This document shows, in pieces, positions 1 through 10,355 of a stretch of DNA of 33,659 nt. The position numbers and the translations under genes are program-made. Under the pieces are notes generated by a model, which saw only the letters and a program-made list of their open reading frames with translations, made no database searches and was not told the origin of the DNA. How positions within the stretch are numbered: position 1 is the first letter of the stretch; each line of letters opens with the position of its first letter. The stretch is taken from contig CAINED010000026.1 in NCBI GenBank assembly GCA_903847605.1, positions 1 to 33,659 of the forward strand, written 5' to 3'. Source of the DNA: an uncultured Hyphomicrobiales bacterium (GTDB taxonomy: Bacteria; Pseudomonadota; Alphaproteobacteria; Rhizobiales; Beijerinckiaceae).

Positions 1-109
1 AGTGTCGCAGGCGCGTGCGCAACGGCAGAACTGACGGCGCGCATCGCAAGAGCGGGCTTGCCATCAGCGACTTTCGGCAGCTATTGAACCGCAGCCGGGG
101 GAATTGAAG
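1..109. other. Left edge, no identifiable gene
   Basis: Two plus-strand frames run in from the window edge, stopping at 87 and 107. Either could be the tail of an upstream gene. Anbu genes usually lie next to transglutaminase, alpha-E and ATP-grasp genes, so such a neighbour is plausible, but the few residues visible do not identify one. Confidence 0.3.
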
Positions 110-862
110 ATGACATATTGCTGCGGAATTCTCGTGCGCGAAGGTCTCGTGATGATTGCGGACACGCGCACCAACGCGGGCCTCGACAACATCTCGACAT
201 TCCGCAAGCTGCATGTGTTCGAGCAGCCGGGCGAGCGGGTGATGATGATTGCGACCGCCGGCAATCTCTCCGTCACGCAGAATGTCGTTTCCCATGTCAC
301 CGAGGGTATCGAGAACGCCGAGACGGGCGAAATCGAAACGCTGGCGAAAATGCCCTCGATGTTTTCCGCCGCGCAACTCATCGGCCGCGCCGTGCGCAAG
401 GTTCGCAACACCGTCGGCGCGGAACTGCAATCGGACCAGCTCAGTTTCGAGGTGACGCTGCTTTTCGGCGGTCAGATCAAGGGCAGGCGACTGCGCCTCT
501 TCATGATCTATTCCGCCGGGAACTTCATCGAGGCGACGGAAGACACGCCCTATCTGCAGATCGGCGAGCACAAATACGGAAAGCCTGTTCTCGATCGCGC
601 CGTGAATTTCGAGACCGACATTTACGATGCGCTGAAGCTGGGTCTCGTTTCCATGGATTCGACCATGCGCTCCAATCTCAGCGTCGGTCTGCCGATCGAC
701 ACTGCGCTGTTGCGGCGCGACGCCATGGCGCTCGAATTGAATCATCGGATCGACAATGTCGATCCCTATTTTCACGAGCTGCGCGACCGCTGGTCCGTCG
801 CGCTTCGGCAAGCGCACCAGAACATCCCGCGTCCGCCCTATGGGCGCGGCGAGAAGGTGTGA
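110..862 (+). CDS. Anbu-type proteasome-like peptidase
   Basis: This is a 250-residue protein of the Anbu family (ancestral beta subunit, an Ntn-hydrolase related to the 20S proteasome and HslV), expected to form a cytoplasmic ring-shaped assembly. The ATG at 110 is preferred over the in-frame TTG at 104 because it leaves Thr2 at the N terminus once Met is removed, and Ntn-hydrolases use that Thr as nucleophile. The start reads MTYCCGILV, then ADTRTNAG with Asp18, and FRKLHVF with Lys33, which match the family's catalytic Asp and Lys. Length is normal for Anbu. A GGGGGAA purine run lies just upstream. The TGA at 860-862 directly abuts the stop codon of the convergent oxidoreductase gene. The family is solid; its physiological substrate is unknown. 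Confidence 0.93.
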   Translation: MTYCCGILVREGLVMIADTRTNAGLDNISTFRKLHVFEQPGERVMMIATAGNLSVTQNVVSHVTEGIENAETGEIETLAKMPSMFSAAQLIGRAVRKVRNTVGAELQSDQLSFEVTLLFGGQIKGRRLRLFMIYSAGNFIEATEDTPYLQIGEHKYGKPVLDRAVNFETDIYDALKLGLVSMDSTMRSNLSVGLPIDTALLRRDAMALELNHRIDNVDPYFHELRDRWSVALRQAHQNIPRPPYGRGEKV

Positions 863-2512
863 CTACTCCGCAGCCATCGTCTCGAGTTCCTCCGCCGGCA
901 GCGGCGTACGTCCCAAAATCATGTCGGCGGCCTTCTCCGCGATCATGATCGTCGGCGCATTCGTGTGGCCGCCCGGCACGCGGGGCATGACCGATGCATC
1001 GACGACGCGCAAATTCGTGACGCCGTTAACCCGCAGTTGCGCGTCGACGACGGCAAGCGGGTCGATCCCCATGCGGCATGTCGATGTCGGGTGATAGAGC
1101 ATGTTGGCGGTCGAGCGGATGTAATCGTCGATCTCGTCGTCGCTCTGCACGTTCGCGCCCGGCATCAACTCGTCCTGCGCGAGGCTGCGAAGGGGCTCGT
1201 GCGTGTAGAGCTTGCGCACCTGCCTGATGCCTTCGCGGATCGTTTCGATGTCGCCGGGCGCAGTGAGATAGTTGTGGCGGATGACGGCTTTCTCCAACGG
1301 ATTGTTCGAGCGCAAGGTCACCGTTCCCCGGCTTTCCGGATGCAGGAGTACGACACGCGTGCCGAGATAGCCGCGCTTGGGTTTGCGCAGCCCCGGAAAC
1401 CAGATCAGCGATTCCGGATTGATGCGGTTCATCAGCAATTCGAGATCGGGTGTCGCGAGTTCCGGCCGCGTCTTCACATAGCCGATGCAGGCGACGGGCA
1501 ATGTCGCGAGATGGCCGCGCTTGAACAGGAGCCAGTTCAATCCAGCCAGGGCGAGACGATCCGCCCGCAGGTCTCTGGTGAAATGCGCCATCGCATCGCT
1601 GTTATAGGCGACGCCCGTATGCACGTGATCCTGCAAATGGCGCCCGACGTCAGGCGCGTCGTGAACAACTTCAATTCCGTTTTCGCGCAAATGGGCGGCG
1701 GGGCCGACGCCTGACAGCATCAGCACCTGCGGCGAATTATAGGCCCCGCCGCTCAGGATCACTTCGCGGTTCGCCTTCGCGGTTTCCGTCTTGCCGTCGC
1801 GAATGAATTCAACGCCGGTCGCGCGCTTGCCCTCAAACAGGATGCGGCCCGCCTGCGCCCCCGTGAAGACGGTCAGATTGGGACGCGACATTGCGGGTTT
1901 CAAGAAGACCTGCGCCGCGCTCGCGCGCTCGCCGTTGCGGATCGTGTAATCGGCTGCGCCGAATCCGTCTTGCGTCGCTGCATTATGATCGTCGGTATTG
2001 CCGAAGCCGGCTGCGCGGCCCGCATCCATGAAGGCCCTGTGCGCAGGCGAATGTCTGTCGCCGCGCGAGACGGTCAGCGGTCCGCCCGCGCCGTGGTATT
2101 TTTCATCGCTGCCCGGAAAATCTTCCGAGCGCTTGAAATAGGGCAGCACGTCCGTATAGCTCCACCCGGCAAGGCCGAGCTGTCGCCAGTGGTTGTAGTC
2201 GCCGGGATGGCAGCGGCAGTAGATCATGCCGTTGATCGAGGACGAACCGCCCAGAACCTTGCCGCGCGGCACGAAGAGTTTCCTGTTCTTCAGCGCCGGC
2301 TCCGGCTCCGTCTCGTAATTCCAGTTGAATTTCGACGGGAACATGAAGTCGCGAAACTTGAGCGGAATGCGCATCCACAGATGCTCGTCTGGCGTGCCTG
2401 CTTCGAGCAGCAGCACGCGGTTCGCGCGATCCTCGCTCAGCCGCGCCGCCAACACGCATCCGGCCGAACCGCCGCCGGCGATGATGAAATCGTAGGTTTG
2501 CGCTTGCTCCAT
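863..2512 (-). CDS. GMC-family FAD oxidoreductase (choline dehydrogenase-like)
   Basis: This 549-residue flavoprotein belongs to the glucose-methanol-choline oxidoreductase family, which oxidises alcohols to aldehydes. The start at 2512 puts the FAD-binding glycine motif GGGSAG at residues 13-18, with an acidic LLLEAG end of the second strand near 37, and has a GGGGAAAC ribosome site just upstream. The GMC signature [15 protein letters not shown] follows. Near the C terminus, HPTSTCRMG and PGGHTNAPT carry the two histidines expected in the active site. It has no signal peptide, so it is probably cytoplasmic or peripheral. It shares its name with choline dehydrogenase (BetA), but no betB, betI or betC gene is present, so the substrate is open. 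It is divergent from the helicase gene and convergent with the Anbu gene. Confidence 0.92.
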   Translation of the reverse strand: MEQAQTYDFIIAGGGSAGCVLAARLSEDRANRVLLLEAGTPDEHLWMRIPLKFRDFMFPSKFNWNYETEPEPALKNRKLFVPRGKVLGGSSSINGMIYCRCHPGDYNHWRQLGLAGWSYTDVLPYFKRSEDFPGSDEKYHGAGGPLTVSRGDRHSPAHRAFMDAGRAAGFGNTDDHNAATQDGFGAADYTIRNGERASAAQVFLKPAMSRPNLTVFTGAQAGRILFEGKRATGVEFIRDGKTETAKANREVILSGGAYNSPQVLMLSGVGPAAHLRENGIEVVHDAPDVGRHLQDHVHTGVAYNSDAMAHFTRDLRADRLALAGLNWLLFKRGHLATLPVACIGYVKTRPELATPDLELLMNRINPESLIWFPGLRKPKRGYLGTRVVLLHPESRGTVTLRSNNPLEKAVIRHNYLTAPGDIETIREGIRQVRKLYTHEPLRSLAQDELMPGANVQSDDEIDDYIRSTANMLYHPTSTCRMGIDPLAVVDAQLRVNGVTNLRVVDASVMPRVPGGHTNAPTIMIAEKAADMILGRTPLPAEELETMAAE

Positions 2513-2769
2513 GCAGTTTCCCCGTCGCTTTGCCAGTATCTCGCGTGCGCGCGATGCCGCGGTCAAGCAGGAGGGAGGCAGGCCCGCATTGACTTTCCGC
2601 CCCTTCGCGCGTATCAAACGAGTGCTGCATCGCAGCATCGGCAGCTCCGGCCGCGTAAGCTGATTTTTTCAGACACAGCCGTAGAGCCCCGCACTCCCCG
2701 ACAAAGCCCCGTTACGCAGGGTTCGTCCCAAAAAGCGCCAGCGCCCGGCGAGCGTCGGGTTATTTGCGC

Positions 2770-4311
2770 ATGAAAAGAGCAATTGTGACGTCTTTCAATA
2801 CCCTCGGCCTTTCCGAGATAGTCCTTCGCGCACTCCGCAAGGAAGAGTACGAAACCCCCACACCCATCCAGTCGCAGGCGATCCCGATCCTCCTCAAGGG
2901 CCACGATCTCCTGGGCATCGCGCAAACCGGCACGGGCAAGACCGCCGCCTTCGCGACGCCGCTCATCAGCCGCATGCTGGAAAATCCGCGCAACCCGATC
3001 CCGCGCCATGTGCGCGTGCTCGTGCTCGCGCCGACGCGCGAACTCGCCGCGCAGATTTCCGACAGCTTCCGCACATACGGACGCTTTGCGAACATCTCGG
3101 TCGCCACGATCGTCGGCGGCGTCAGCGCCGGTCCGCAGATCAAGAACTTGCATCGCGGCCTCGACGTGCTCGTCGCGACGCCCGGCCGCCTGCTCGATCA
3201 TATGGAATCGGGCCATGTGAGGCTCGACAAGGTCGAGGCCGTCGTGCTCGACGAGGCCGATCACATGTTCGATCTCGGCTTTATCGTGCCGATCAGGCGC
3301 ATCATGGCGAAGCTGCCGAAGACGCGGCAGAGCCTGTTCTTCTCGGCGACGATGCCGAAGGAGATTTCGGCGCTCGCTTCCGAATTCCTGCACAATCCGC
3401 AGCGTGTCGAAGTTGCGCCCGTTGCGACCACGGCCGAGCGCGTGCGGCAGGAAGCGATCCTGCTGACACAGGGCCAAAAGCTCGATGTCCTGAGCGGTCT
3501 TCTGGCGAAGCCGGAATTCGAGCGCGCCATTGTCTTCACACGCACCAAGCGCGGCGCGGACAAGGTGTGCCGCCATCTCGATACGACCGGCGTGCGCAGC
3601 GTCGCCATCCACGGCAACAAGAGCCAGGGCCAGCGCGTCGCGGCGCTCGACGCCTTTAAAGGCGGGCGCGCCCGCGTGCTCGTCGCGACGGATATCGCGG
3701 CGCGCGGCATCGATGTGTCGGGCGTCAGCCATGTCATCAATTTCGAACTGCCCGAGGTCGCGGAAAGCTATGTGCATCGCATTGGCCGCACGGCGCGTGC
3801 CGGCGCTGAGGGTATTGCGATCTCGCTGGTTGCGCCCGGCGAGCGCGCACTCATGCGCGCCATCGAAAAGCTGATCCGTCAGCCCGTCGACGTGACGCAA
3901 AATCTTCTGGGCGCAGACTTCGATGCGGCCGACGGCGCGCCCGAGCGCAAGCAGCGCGGAGGGCGCCAGGGGCAGCCGGCCTCGCGCTCGCATAAGCCCG
4001 CTCATGCTCCGCGCACAGCGTTGCAGGGCAAGCCCGAAGGCCGACGGGAGGGGCGTTCCTTCGAAGGCCGCCCGCAAGGGCAGCGGCAGGAACAGCGTCC
4101 GTTCGAAGGCCGTCCACACCATGAAGGTCGGCCCGCAGCGCAAAAGCCGGCCGCTCACCACGCCGCAGGCAATGGCGTGCGCCAACCCGCGCAGGACAAG
4201 CATGCGCGTCTTGTCGACGAGAACGGCGTCGCCAAGAAGCGCGGCACGCGGCCGGGATCCCGTGCAAGGGCGCGCTTGCGCGCTTCGGCAGAGGCTTCAG
4301 CCTCGGTGTGA
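2770..4311 (+). CDS. DEAD-box ATP-dependent RNA helicase (RhlE-like)
   Basis: This 513-residue superfamily 2 RNA helicase contains every expected motif in order: Q motif PTPIQSQ (30-36), Walker A AQTGTGKT (51-58), PTRELAAQ, TPGRLLD, DEAD, SAT, a motif IV region IVFTRTK, ARGID and HRIGRTARAG. The roughly 130 residues after the core are Arg/Gly/Gln-rich, with repeated FEGRP-like units, typical of the disordered RNA-binding tails of RhlE proteins. It likely works in ribosome assembly or mRNA turnover, often in the cold. The ATG at 2770 is used. A GTG at 2785, giving VTSFNTLGL as in many RhlE starts, is an equally reasonable alternative. It is monocistronic, with a terminator at 4318. Confidence 0.93.
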   Translation: MKRAIVTSFNTLGLSEIVLRALRKEEYETPTPIQSQAIPILLKGHDLLGIAQTGTGKTAAFATPLISRMLENPRNPIPRHVRVLVLAPTRELAAQISDSFRTYGRFANISVATIVGGVSAGPQIKNLHRGLDVLVATPGRLLDHMESGHVRLDKVEAVVLDEADHMFDLGFIVPIRRIMAKLPKTRQSLFFSATMPKEISALASEFLHNPQRVEVAPVATTAERVRQEAILLTQGQKLDVLSGLLAKPEFERAIVFTRTKRGADKVCRHLDTTGVRSVAIHGNKSQGQRVAALDAFKGGRARVLVATDIAARGIDVSGVSHVINFELPEVAESYVHRIGRTARAGAEGIAISLVAPGERALMRAIEKLIRQPVDVTQNLLGADFDAADGAPERKQRGGRQGQPASRSHKPAHAPRTALQGKPEGRREGRSFEGRPQGQRQEQRPFEGRPHHEGRPAAQKPAAHHAAGNGVRQPAQDKHARLVDENGVAKKRGTRPGSRARARLRASAEASASV

Positions 4312-4317
4312 TTTGAT

Positions 4318-4342
4318 GGGGCGAGGTTTCCTTGCCCCTTCT
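4318..4342 (+). terminator. Rho-independent-like terminator after helicase gene
   Basis: GGGGCGAGG pairs with CCTTGCCCC across a TTT loop (nine pairs, one G-U) and is followed by TTCT. It begins six bases after the helicase stop and ends 28 bases before the riboswitch, separating the two units. The T-run is short. Confidence 0.6.
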
Positions 4343-4368
4343 CGCCAGGCACGATATCATCAATGCAG

Positions 4369-4448
4369 CCAGGGGTGCGTCCGGATGGTCCGGGGGCTGA
4401 GATTACACCCTTAGAACCTGATCTGGTTAAGACCAGCGTAGGGACGGC
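4369..4448 (+). promoter_or_regulatory. TPP riboswitch (THI element)
   Basis: The conserved core of the thiamine pyrophosphate riboswitch is legible: AGGGGTGC, a variable P3 stem-loop, CTGAGATTACACCC, then GAACCTGATCTGGTTAA and GACCAGCGTAGGGA. The CTGAGA segment holds the pyrimidine-binding residues of the family. It lies 116 bases upstream of thiC, on the same strand. It should reduce thiC expression when TPP is abundant. How it does so (transcription or translation) cannot be settled by reading alone. Confidence 0.96.
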
Positions 4449-4451
4449 GCA

Positions 4452-4484
4452 GGCAAATAAGTCGCGGCGGAGTCCGCATTTGCC
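4452..4484 (+). promoter_or_regulatory. Hairpin in thiC leader, possible expression platform
   Basis: GGCAAAT (4452-4458) pairs perfectly with ATTTGCC (4478-4484), and GCGG/CCGC nests inside, directly after the riboswitch aptamer. There is no T-run after it, so it is not a classical terminator. It may belong to the switching part of the leader or influence Rho access. The role is inferred from position only. Confidence 0.4.
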
Positions 4485-4489
4485 CGTGA

Positions 4490-6442
<1,953 letters not shown>

Positions 6443-6466
6443 TCTGTTCGCAAACCTCGAATGCGA

Positions 6467-6497
6467 AAGGGCCGCTGCGATGCGGCCCTTCTTGTTG
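6467..6497 (+). terminator. Rho-independent terminator of thiC
   Basis: AAGGGCCGC pairs with GCGGCCCTT over a six-base loop, followed by CTTGTTG, 24 bases after the thiC stop. On the other strand the same stem is followed by a short CTTT run, so it may also serve the convergent toxin gene, which stops at 6508. Confidence 0.85.
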
Positions 6498-6507
6498 CGC
6501 GGATCAT

Positions 6508-6939
6508 TCAGAGACCCGGAGGTCTGCTCCATCGCAGCTTCGGGAATCGCACGAAATCGCGATCCGTCGTGACCAATTCGCAGTTCCATTCCATCGCAAG
6601 GGCGGCATACCATGCGTCCGAAATCATTGGTCCGGTAATTCCATCTTCGAAACAGATGCGTTGAAAGATCGACCAGTGCAGGTCGCCGGGCTCCACCAGT
6701 TCCACGTTGGGCCGTTCACGCAGGGCGTTGCAGAAAGCGAAAACTTCACTCAGCGTCGATGGATTCGCATAGGATCTCTTGTTGGTCGTGATCCGCGCAA
6801 CAGCATTTAGCGTCAGGGGCGATATGGCCAGCGGCGCATCGCCGAACACCTGTTCGTCGAGCCATGCCTTGCAGGTGGCGTGGAAGGGCGCGTCCTGCCG
6901 AAAGGCGTAAAGCAGGACATTGACGTCGGGCAGGAACAT
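6508..6939 (-). CDS. VapC-like PIN-domain toxin
   Basis: This 143-residue PIN-domain protein is the presumed toxin of a type II toxin-antitoxin pair; such proteins are metal-dependent ribonucleases that cleave tRNA or rRNA. Asp5 (LPDVNVLLYAF), Asp108 (ISDAWYAAL) and Asp126/Asp128 (TTDRDF) match three of the four acidic clusters of PIN domains. The second acidic position, normally a Glu in the segment here reading ISPLTLNAVARI (39-50), shows no acidic residue. Activity could therefore be weakened, or another residue may compensate. The start lies seven bases after the antitoxin stop, so the two genes are almost certainly co-transcribed. Family assignment is firm; activity is inferred. Confidence 0.88.
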   Translation of the reverse strand: MFLPDVNVLLYAFRQDAPFHATCKAWLDEQVFGDAPLAISPLTLNAVARITTNKRSYANPSTLSEVFAFCNALRERPNVELVEPGDLHWSIFQRICFEDGITGPMISDAWYAALAMEWNCELVTTDRDFVRFPKLRWSRPPGL

Positions 6940-6945
6940 TCGAGT

Positions 6946-7233
6946 TTATTCCTGAAATCCGCGGCGCATCCGCTTCATATATTCCAGGTCTTCCTGCTCG
7001 TAGTAATCGGCCATGCGGTCAAGGCTGACGCCGGGAAGGAGCCAGCCGGTTGCGCTGGAAACCGGCAGAGATTTATTTTCCTCGGCTTTCGCAGGCGCTT
7101 CGGCCTTGCGCTGGACGACCAGCCGAAGTCCCTCTTCAAGCAATTCGGTCAGAGTGCGTCCCTCCGCTGCCGCTTTCTTGCGGGCGCGGTTCAGCAAGGC
7201 CGAGGGCAGACGTACCGTGGTTCTCTCGATCAT
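6946..7233 (-). CDS. Ribbon-helix-helix antitoxin of the PIN toxin
   Basis: This is a 95-residue protein. The first ~45 residues (MIERTTVRLPSALLNRARKK, then TLTELLEEGLRLVV) read as a ribbon-helix-helix DNA-binding domain, and a flexible charged tail (VSLDRMADYYEQEDLEYMK) would wrap the toxin. It should neutralise the PIN protein and repress its own promoter. The ATG at 7233 has no visible Shine-Dalgarno sequence: the bases upstream are the operator itself, so the transcript may start at or near the ATG (leaderless). It precedes the toxin gene, as is usual for vapBC pairs. Confidence 0.85.
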   Translation of the reverse strand: MIERTTVRLPSALLNRARKKAAAEGRTLTELLEEGLRLVVQRKAEAPAKAEENKSLPVSSATGWLLPGVSLDRMADYYEQEDLEYMKRMRRGFQE

Positions 7234-7270
7234 ATGTCAAGACATATCAATAGATATGTCTATATGTCAA
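7232..7270. promoter_or_regulatory. Probable autoregulatory operator of the toxin-antitoxin pair
   Basis: Four copies of the half-site ATATGTC, in both orientations, fill this stretch: 7232-7238, 7241-7247 (reverse), 7254-7260 and 7262-7268. The central pair forms the perfect inverted repeat GACATATC-AATA-GATATGTC (7241-7260). ATATGTCAA is also directly repeated at 7232 and 7262, exactly 30 bases apart. On the minus strand a TTGACA hexamer lies at 7270-7265. The site abuts the antitoxin start, as expected for repression by a ribbon-helix-helix antitoxin. Confidence 0.8.
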
Positions 7271-7277
7271 GATCGAT

Positions 7278-9128
7278 TCACTTGCGACGCGCCACCAGCA
7301 CATGCTCGGGCGCGTCGTCGGCATAGAGAAGTTCGACGATTTCCTCGCGGTTGGTGAGGACGGCGCGCTGGTTGATAGAGCCCTTGTCGGTCATCTCGCT
7401 CTTGTCGATATCCGGGCCGCGATCGAGCACGACGATGCGCTCGATGCGGTTGGAACTGCCGGTTCCCTTCTGCGCGAAGTCGTGCAGTAGGCGCTCCAGC
7501 TCAAGGCGGATTTCACGGCTCGCGGCGATATCGGCAAAGCTCGCGTCAGGCTTGCCGAGATGCTTGCGGCAGGCTGCGATATCAGGGAAGACCATGGCCG
7601 TGAGATAATCCCGGTTGAGACCGGCGATGACGACGTCCTGCACGAAGGGCGCGAAGTGATCGATGAAACTGGCGCGCAACGGCCCCACGGCGACCCATGT
7701 TCCCGTCGACATCTTGAAGTCTTCGGCGATGCGGCCGTCGAAATAGAATCCCTTGTTCACATCGCTCTCGTCGACGAAGCGCATGGCGTCGCCGATGCAA
7801 TAATAGCCTTCTTCGTCGAAGGCCTTCGCCGTCAGTTCGGGCTGACGCCAATAGCCAGGCGTGATGTGGGGTCCCCTGAAGCGCGCTTCCCACTTGCCCT
7901 CGCGCGGCACGAGTTTCATGTCGCAGCCGCGCGCGGGAATACCGATATTGCCGGCGCCGATCTGCGTCTGGTTTGCCGCCATGGCGAAGGGCGCGGTCTC
8001 GGTCGAACCAAGACCTGTCAGAACGGGAATGCGCTCGCCCGTCGTCTCGATCGACATGTCGTCGAGCGCGTCCCAAGTATATTGGGACATGCTGGCGGCC
8101 GCGTACCAGAACAGTTTTAGATCCTTGAAGAAGTTTTCGCGCAGCGCCTTGTCGGCGCGCAGATAGGGCACGAGCGCGTCATAGCCCTTGGGCACGTTGA
8201 AATACCAGTTGGGCGAGACATCGCGCAGGTTGCGCACCGTCGCCTCGATCGCGCCAGGCACAGGCTTGCCGTCGTCGATATAGAGCGTGCCACCGTTATA
8301 GAGGACGAGATTGAAATCGTGATTGCCGCCTGCCGTGTGATTCCACGGCGACCAGTCGAGCGTGACAGGCGGCTCGGTCTTCAGATAGGCGAAATGCGCC
8401 GAGCACATCGCCATATTCGAGCAGAGCATCAATTGCGTGTTGATGACGCCCTTGGGCATGCCGGTCGAGCCAGACGTGAAGAGGAATTTCGCGATCGTAT
8501 CGAGACCGACCTTTGCATTGGCTTCGTCGACCAGCGCGCCATCCTTGCCTTCGAGCAAGGATGCGTAAGGCGTCGTCGCGCGTCCCTCGGGCGCGTTGCG
8601 TCCGATGACGATCTCGCAATCCGCGGGCGCGGCATTCTGCAAGGCGCGCGCAAACGGCTTGCCGTCCTCGGCAAAAATCAGGCCGGGCGTGAGCAGGTCG
8701 AAGATATATTTCAGCTTGCTGTGGTCGCTGGAGATCAGCGAATAGGCCGGCGATACCGGCGCATAGGCGATCCCCGCATACATGGCGGCCAGCCCGAGCA
8801 AAGCATGATCGATGCTGTTGCCGGAGAGAATGACTACGGGGCGCTCCGCCGAGAGGTTGCGCGTCAGCAGCGAGGCGGCGATGCGGCGCACCGCGGCGTG
8901 CGCGTCCCTGTAGGTCGCCTTTCGCCAGGCGCCCCCTGGTTCGCGTTCCGCGAGCCAGACGCGATCCGGCGCGACCTCCGCCCAGTGATCCAGCCGCGAG
9001 GTGATGTTGTGCGGATAGCTGTCGATCGGCGCGAGATTGCGCACGATCATGCTGCCGTCGGCGCGCTTTTCGAGGCTGGCCCGGCATTCGCCGAGGTTGA
9101 GCGCGCGCAGCGGGGCTTTGTCGGACAT
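7278..9128 (-). CDS. Feruloyl-CoA synthase-like AMP-dependent acid-CoA ligase
   Basis: This 616-residue adenylate-forming enzyme activates a carboxylic acid to its CoA thioester via an acyl-AMP. The ATP-binding P-loop TSGSTGMPKG is at 218-227 and continues VINTQLMLCSNMAM, a stretch characteristic of feruloyl-CoA synthases. GLGSTETAP, YYCIGDAMRF and a catalytic-lysine region TDKGSINQR follow. Feruloyl-CoA synthase activates ferulate and other hydroxycinnamates in lignin-monomer catabolism. The usual partner, an enoyl-CoA hydratase/aldolase (Ech), is absent here, so the exact acid is uncertain. The start at 9128 gives the family length; longer upstream extensions look like non-coding sequence. 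It lies downstream of the Bug receptor gene but behind a strong terminator. Confidence 0.87.
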   Translation of the reverse strand: MSDKAPLRALNLGECRASLEKRADGSMIVRNLAPIDSYPHNITSRLDHWAEVAPDRVWLAEREPGGAWRKATYRDAHAAVRRIAASLLTRNLSAERPVVILSGNSIDHALLGLAAMYAGIAYAPVSPAYSLISSDHSKLKYIFDLLTPGLIFAEDGKPFARALQNAAPADCEIVIGRNAPEGRATTPYASLLEGKDGALVDEANAKVGLDTIAKFLFTSGSTGMPKGVINTQLMLCSNMAMCSAHFAYLKTEPPVTLDWSPWNHTAGGNHDFNLVLYNGGTLYIDDGKPVPGAIEATVRNLRDVSPNWYFNVPKGYDALVPYLRADKALRENFFKDLKLFWYAAASMSQYTWDALDDMSIETTGERIPVLTGLGSTETAPFAMAANQTQIGAGNIGIPARGCDMKLVPREGKWEARFRGPHITPGYWRQPELTAKAFDEEGYYCIGDAMRFVDESDVNKGFYFDGRIAEDFKMSTGTWVAVGPLRASFIDHFAPFVQDVVIAGLNRDYLTAMVFPDIAACRKHLGKPDASFADIAASREIRLELERLLHDFAQKGTGSSNRIERIVVLDRGPDIDKSEMTDKGSINQRAVLTNREEIVELLYADDAPEHVLVARRK

Positions 9129-9201
9129 GAGGGATGCTTCTCCGGTCGAATGGCGGCGGACCATAGCTAAGCCGGGTGGGTGGCGCAATTTGGAGATAAG
9201 C

Positions 9202-9235
9202 AAAAGAAAAGGCCCCGCCTGAGGAAGGCGGGGCC
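9202..9235 (-). terminator. Strong Rho-independent terminator after Bug receptor gene
   Basis: GGCCCCGCCT pairs with AGGCGGGGCC (ten pairs, loop of five), and on the minus strand is followed by TTTTCTTTTG. It lies 21 bases past the Bug stop and 73 bases before the ligase start. Ligase transcription therefore needs read-through or its own promoter. Confidence 0.92.
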
Positions 9236-9256
9236 GTAGCGGTGCTAAATTTCCGC

Positions 9257-10222
9257 TTATTGCTGCTCGATCTTGGCGAGCTTCACATAGCCTTCCCAGT
9301 CCGCGATTTCCTTCTCGATGAGTCGCTTGGTCTCCGCGAGCGAGGCGACGAAGGGCTCGCCGCCGTTCTTGCCGAGAAATTCGCGCACGTCCTGCTGCTT
9401 GCCGATTTCCGAGAAGGCGGCGTTCAGCTTTTCCGCGATCGGCTGCGGCAGATTGGCCGGGCCGGCGGCAACCCACCACATGTTCATGTCGACGCCGGGC
9501 ACGCCAGCTTCCTGCAGCGTCGGAATGTCGGGTATCGAGGAAATGCGCCTGGCGGTGGAAACGCCGAGCGGGCGCATCTTGCCCTCGCGGATGCGCGCGA
9601 GACCGAAGACGGGATCGGCCATCACGAAGTCGATGCGTCCGCCGAGCATGTCGTTCACGAACTCCATGCTGGTCTTGTATTTCACTTCGACGGTGTTGAG
9701 CCCCGCCGCTTTCTTGTAGGTCTCGGCGAGAATGATCGCGGGATTATTGGTCGAGGCGTAATTGGCCTTGTCGCCCTGCTTCCTGAGATAGGCAGTCAGG
9801 TCGGAGACGGTCGTGATCGGTTTATCGGAGGCGACGACGAGAATGAACGCCTGTCCGAGCAATGGCGAGAGATAGGTGAAGTCCTTGCGCGGATCGTTCG
9901 GCGGTTTCTTGAACAGATAGAGCGGCGAGCCGAAGGCGTCCGCGCCGCCGAGGAAGATGGTGTAACCATCGGGCTTGGAACGCGCGACGAATTCGGTGGC
10001 GATGCTCGAATTCGCGCCGGGCCTGTTCATCACGAGAACATTGGCCTTGATCTGTTGCGAGAGTTTGTTGGCAAAATAGCGTGCATAAACATCCGCGCCG
10101 CTGCCGGCCGGAAAGCCGACGACGGCGGTGATGTCCCGCGTTGGATAGTCCTGCGCCGCGACAGGCGCGGCGATGGCGGCGGCCAGGACGAGCGCGGCAG
10201 CGCGCAACAACGAACGTGTCAT
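9257..10222 (-). CDS. Bug/TctC-family periplasmic solute-binding protein
   Basis: This 321-residue protein belongs to the Bug (TctC) family, periplasmic receptors that bind carboxylates and related small molecules, classically for tripartite tricarboxylate transporters. It begins with a Sec signal peptide (MTRSLLRAAALVLAAAIAA), with probable cleavage after VAAQ, followed by YPTRDITAVVGFPAGSGADV, the typical Bug opening. GGAGG precedes the ATG at 10222. No tctA or tctB membrane genes are present, as is common for the many orphan Bug receptors. Next to an aromatic acid-CoA ligase, its ligand may be an aromatic acid, but that is inference. Confidence 0.92.
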   Translation of the reverse strand: MTRSLLRAAALVLAAAIAAPVAAQDYPTRDITAVVGFPAGSGADVYARYFANKLSQQIKANVLVMNRPGANSSIATEFVARSKPDGYTIFLGGADAFGSPLYLFKKPPNDPRKDFTYLSPLLGQAFILVVASDKPITTVSDLTAYLRKQGDKANYASTNNPAIILAETYKKAAGLNTVEVKYKTSMEFVNDMLGGRIDFVMADPVFGLARIREGKMRPLGVSTARRISSIPDIPTLQEAGVPGVDMNMWWVAAGPANLPQPIAEKLNAAFSEIGKQQDVREFLGKNGGEPFVASLAETKRLIEKEIADWEGYVKLAKIEQQ

Positions 10223-10355
10223 GAATTCCTCCAGCGTTCCGGCTCCCCGCCGGATTCCAAATGCTAGGCCGCAGAGTGTCGGCCTGCAAGCGCAGGCGCG
10301 TCTTGACTTGTGCGACTTTGGCAGCAAAACCCGTCCCACTTCGATGGAGGCTCTC

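Noticed and set aside
2614..4203. 529-codon open frame antisense to the helicase
   Set aside because: A GC-rich shadow; the plus strand carries all DEAD-box motifs.
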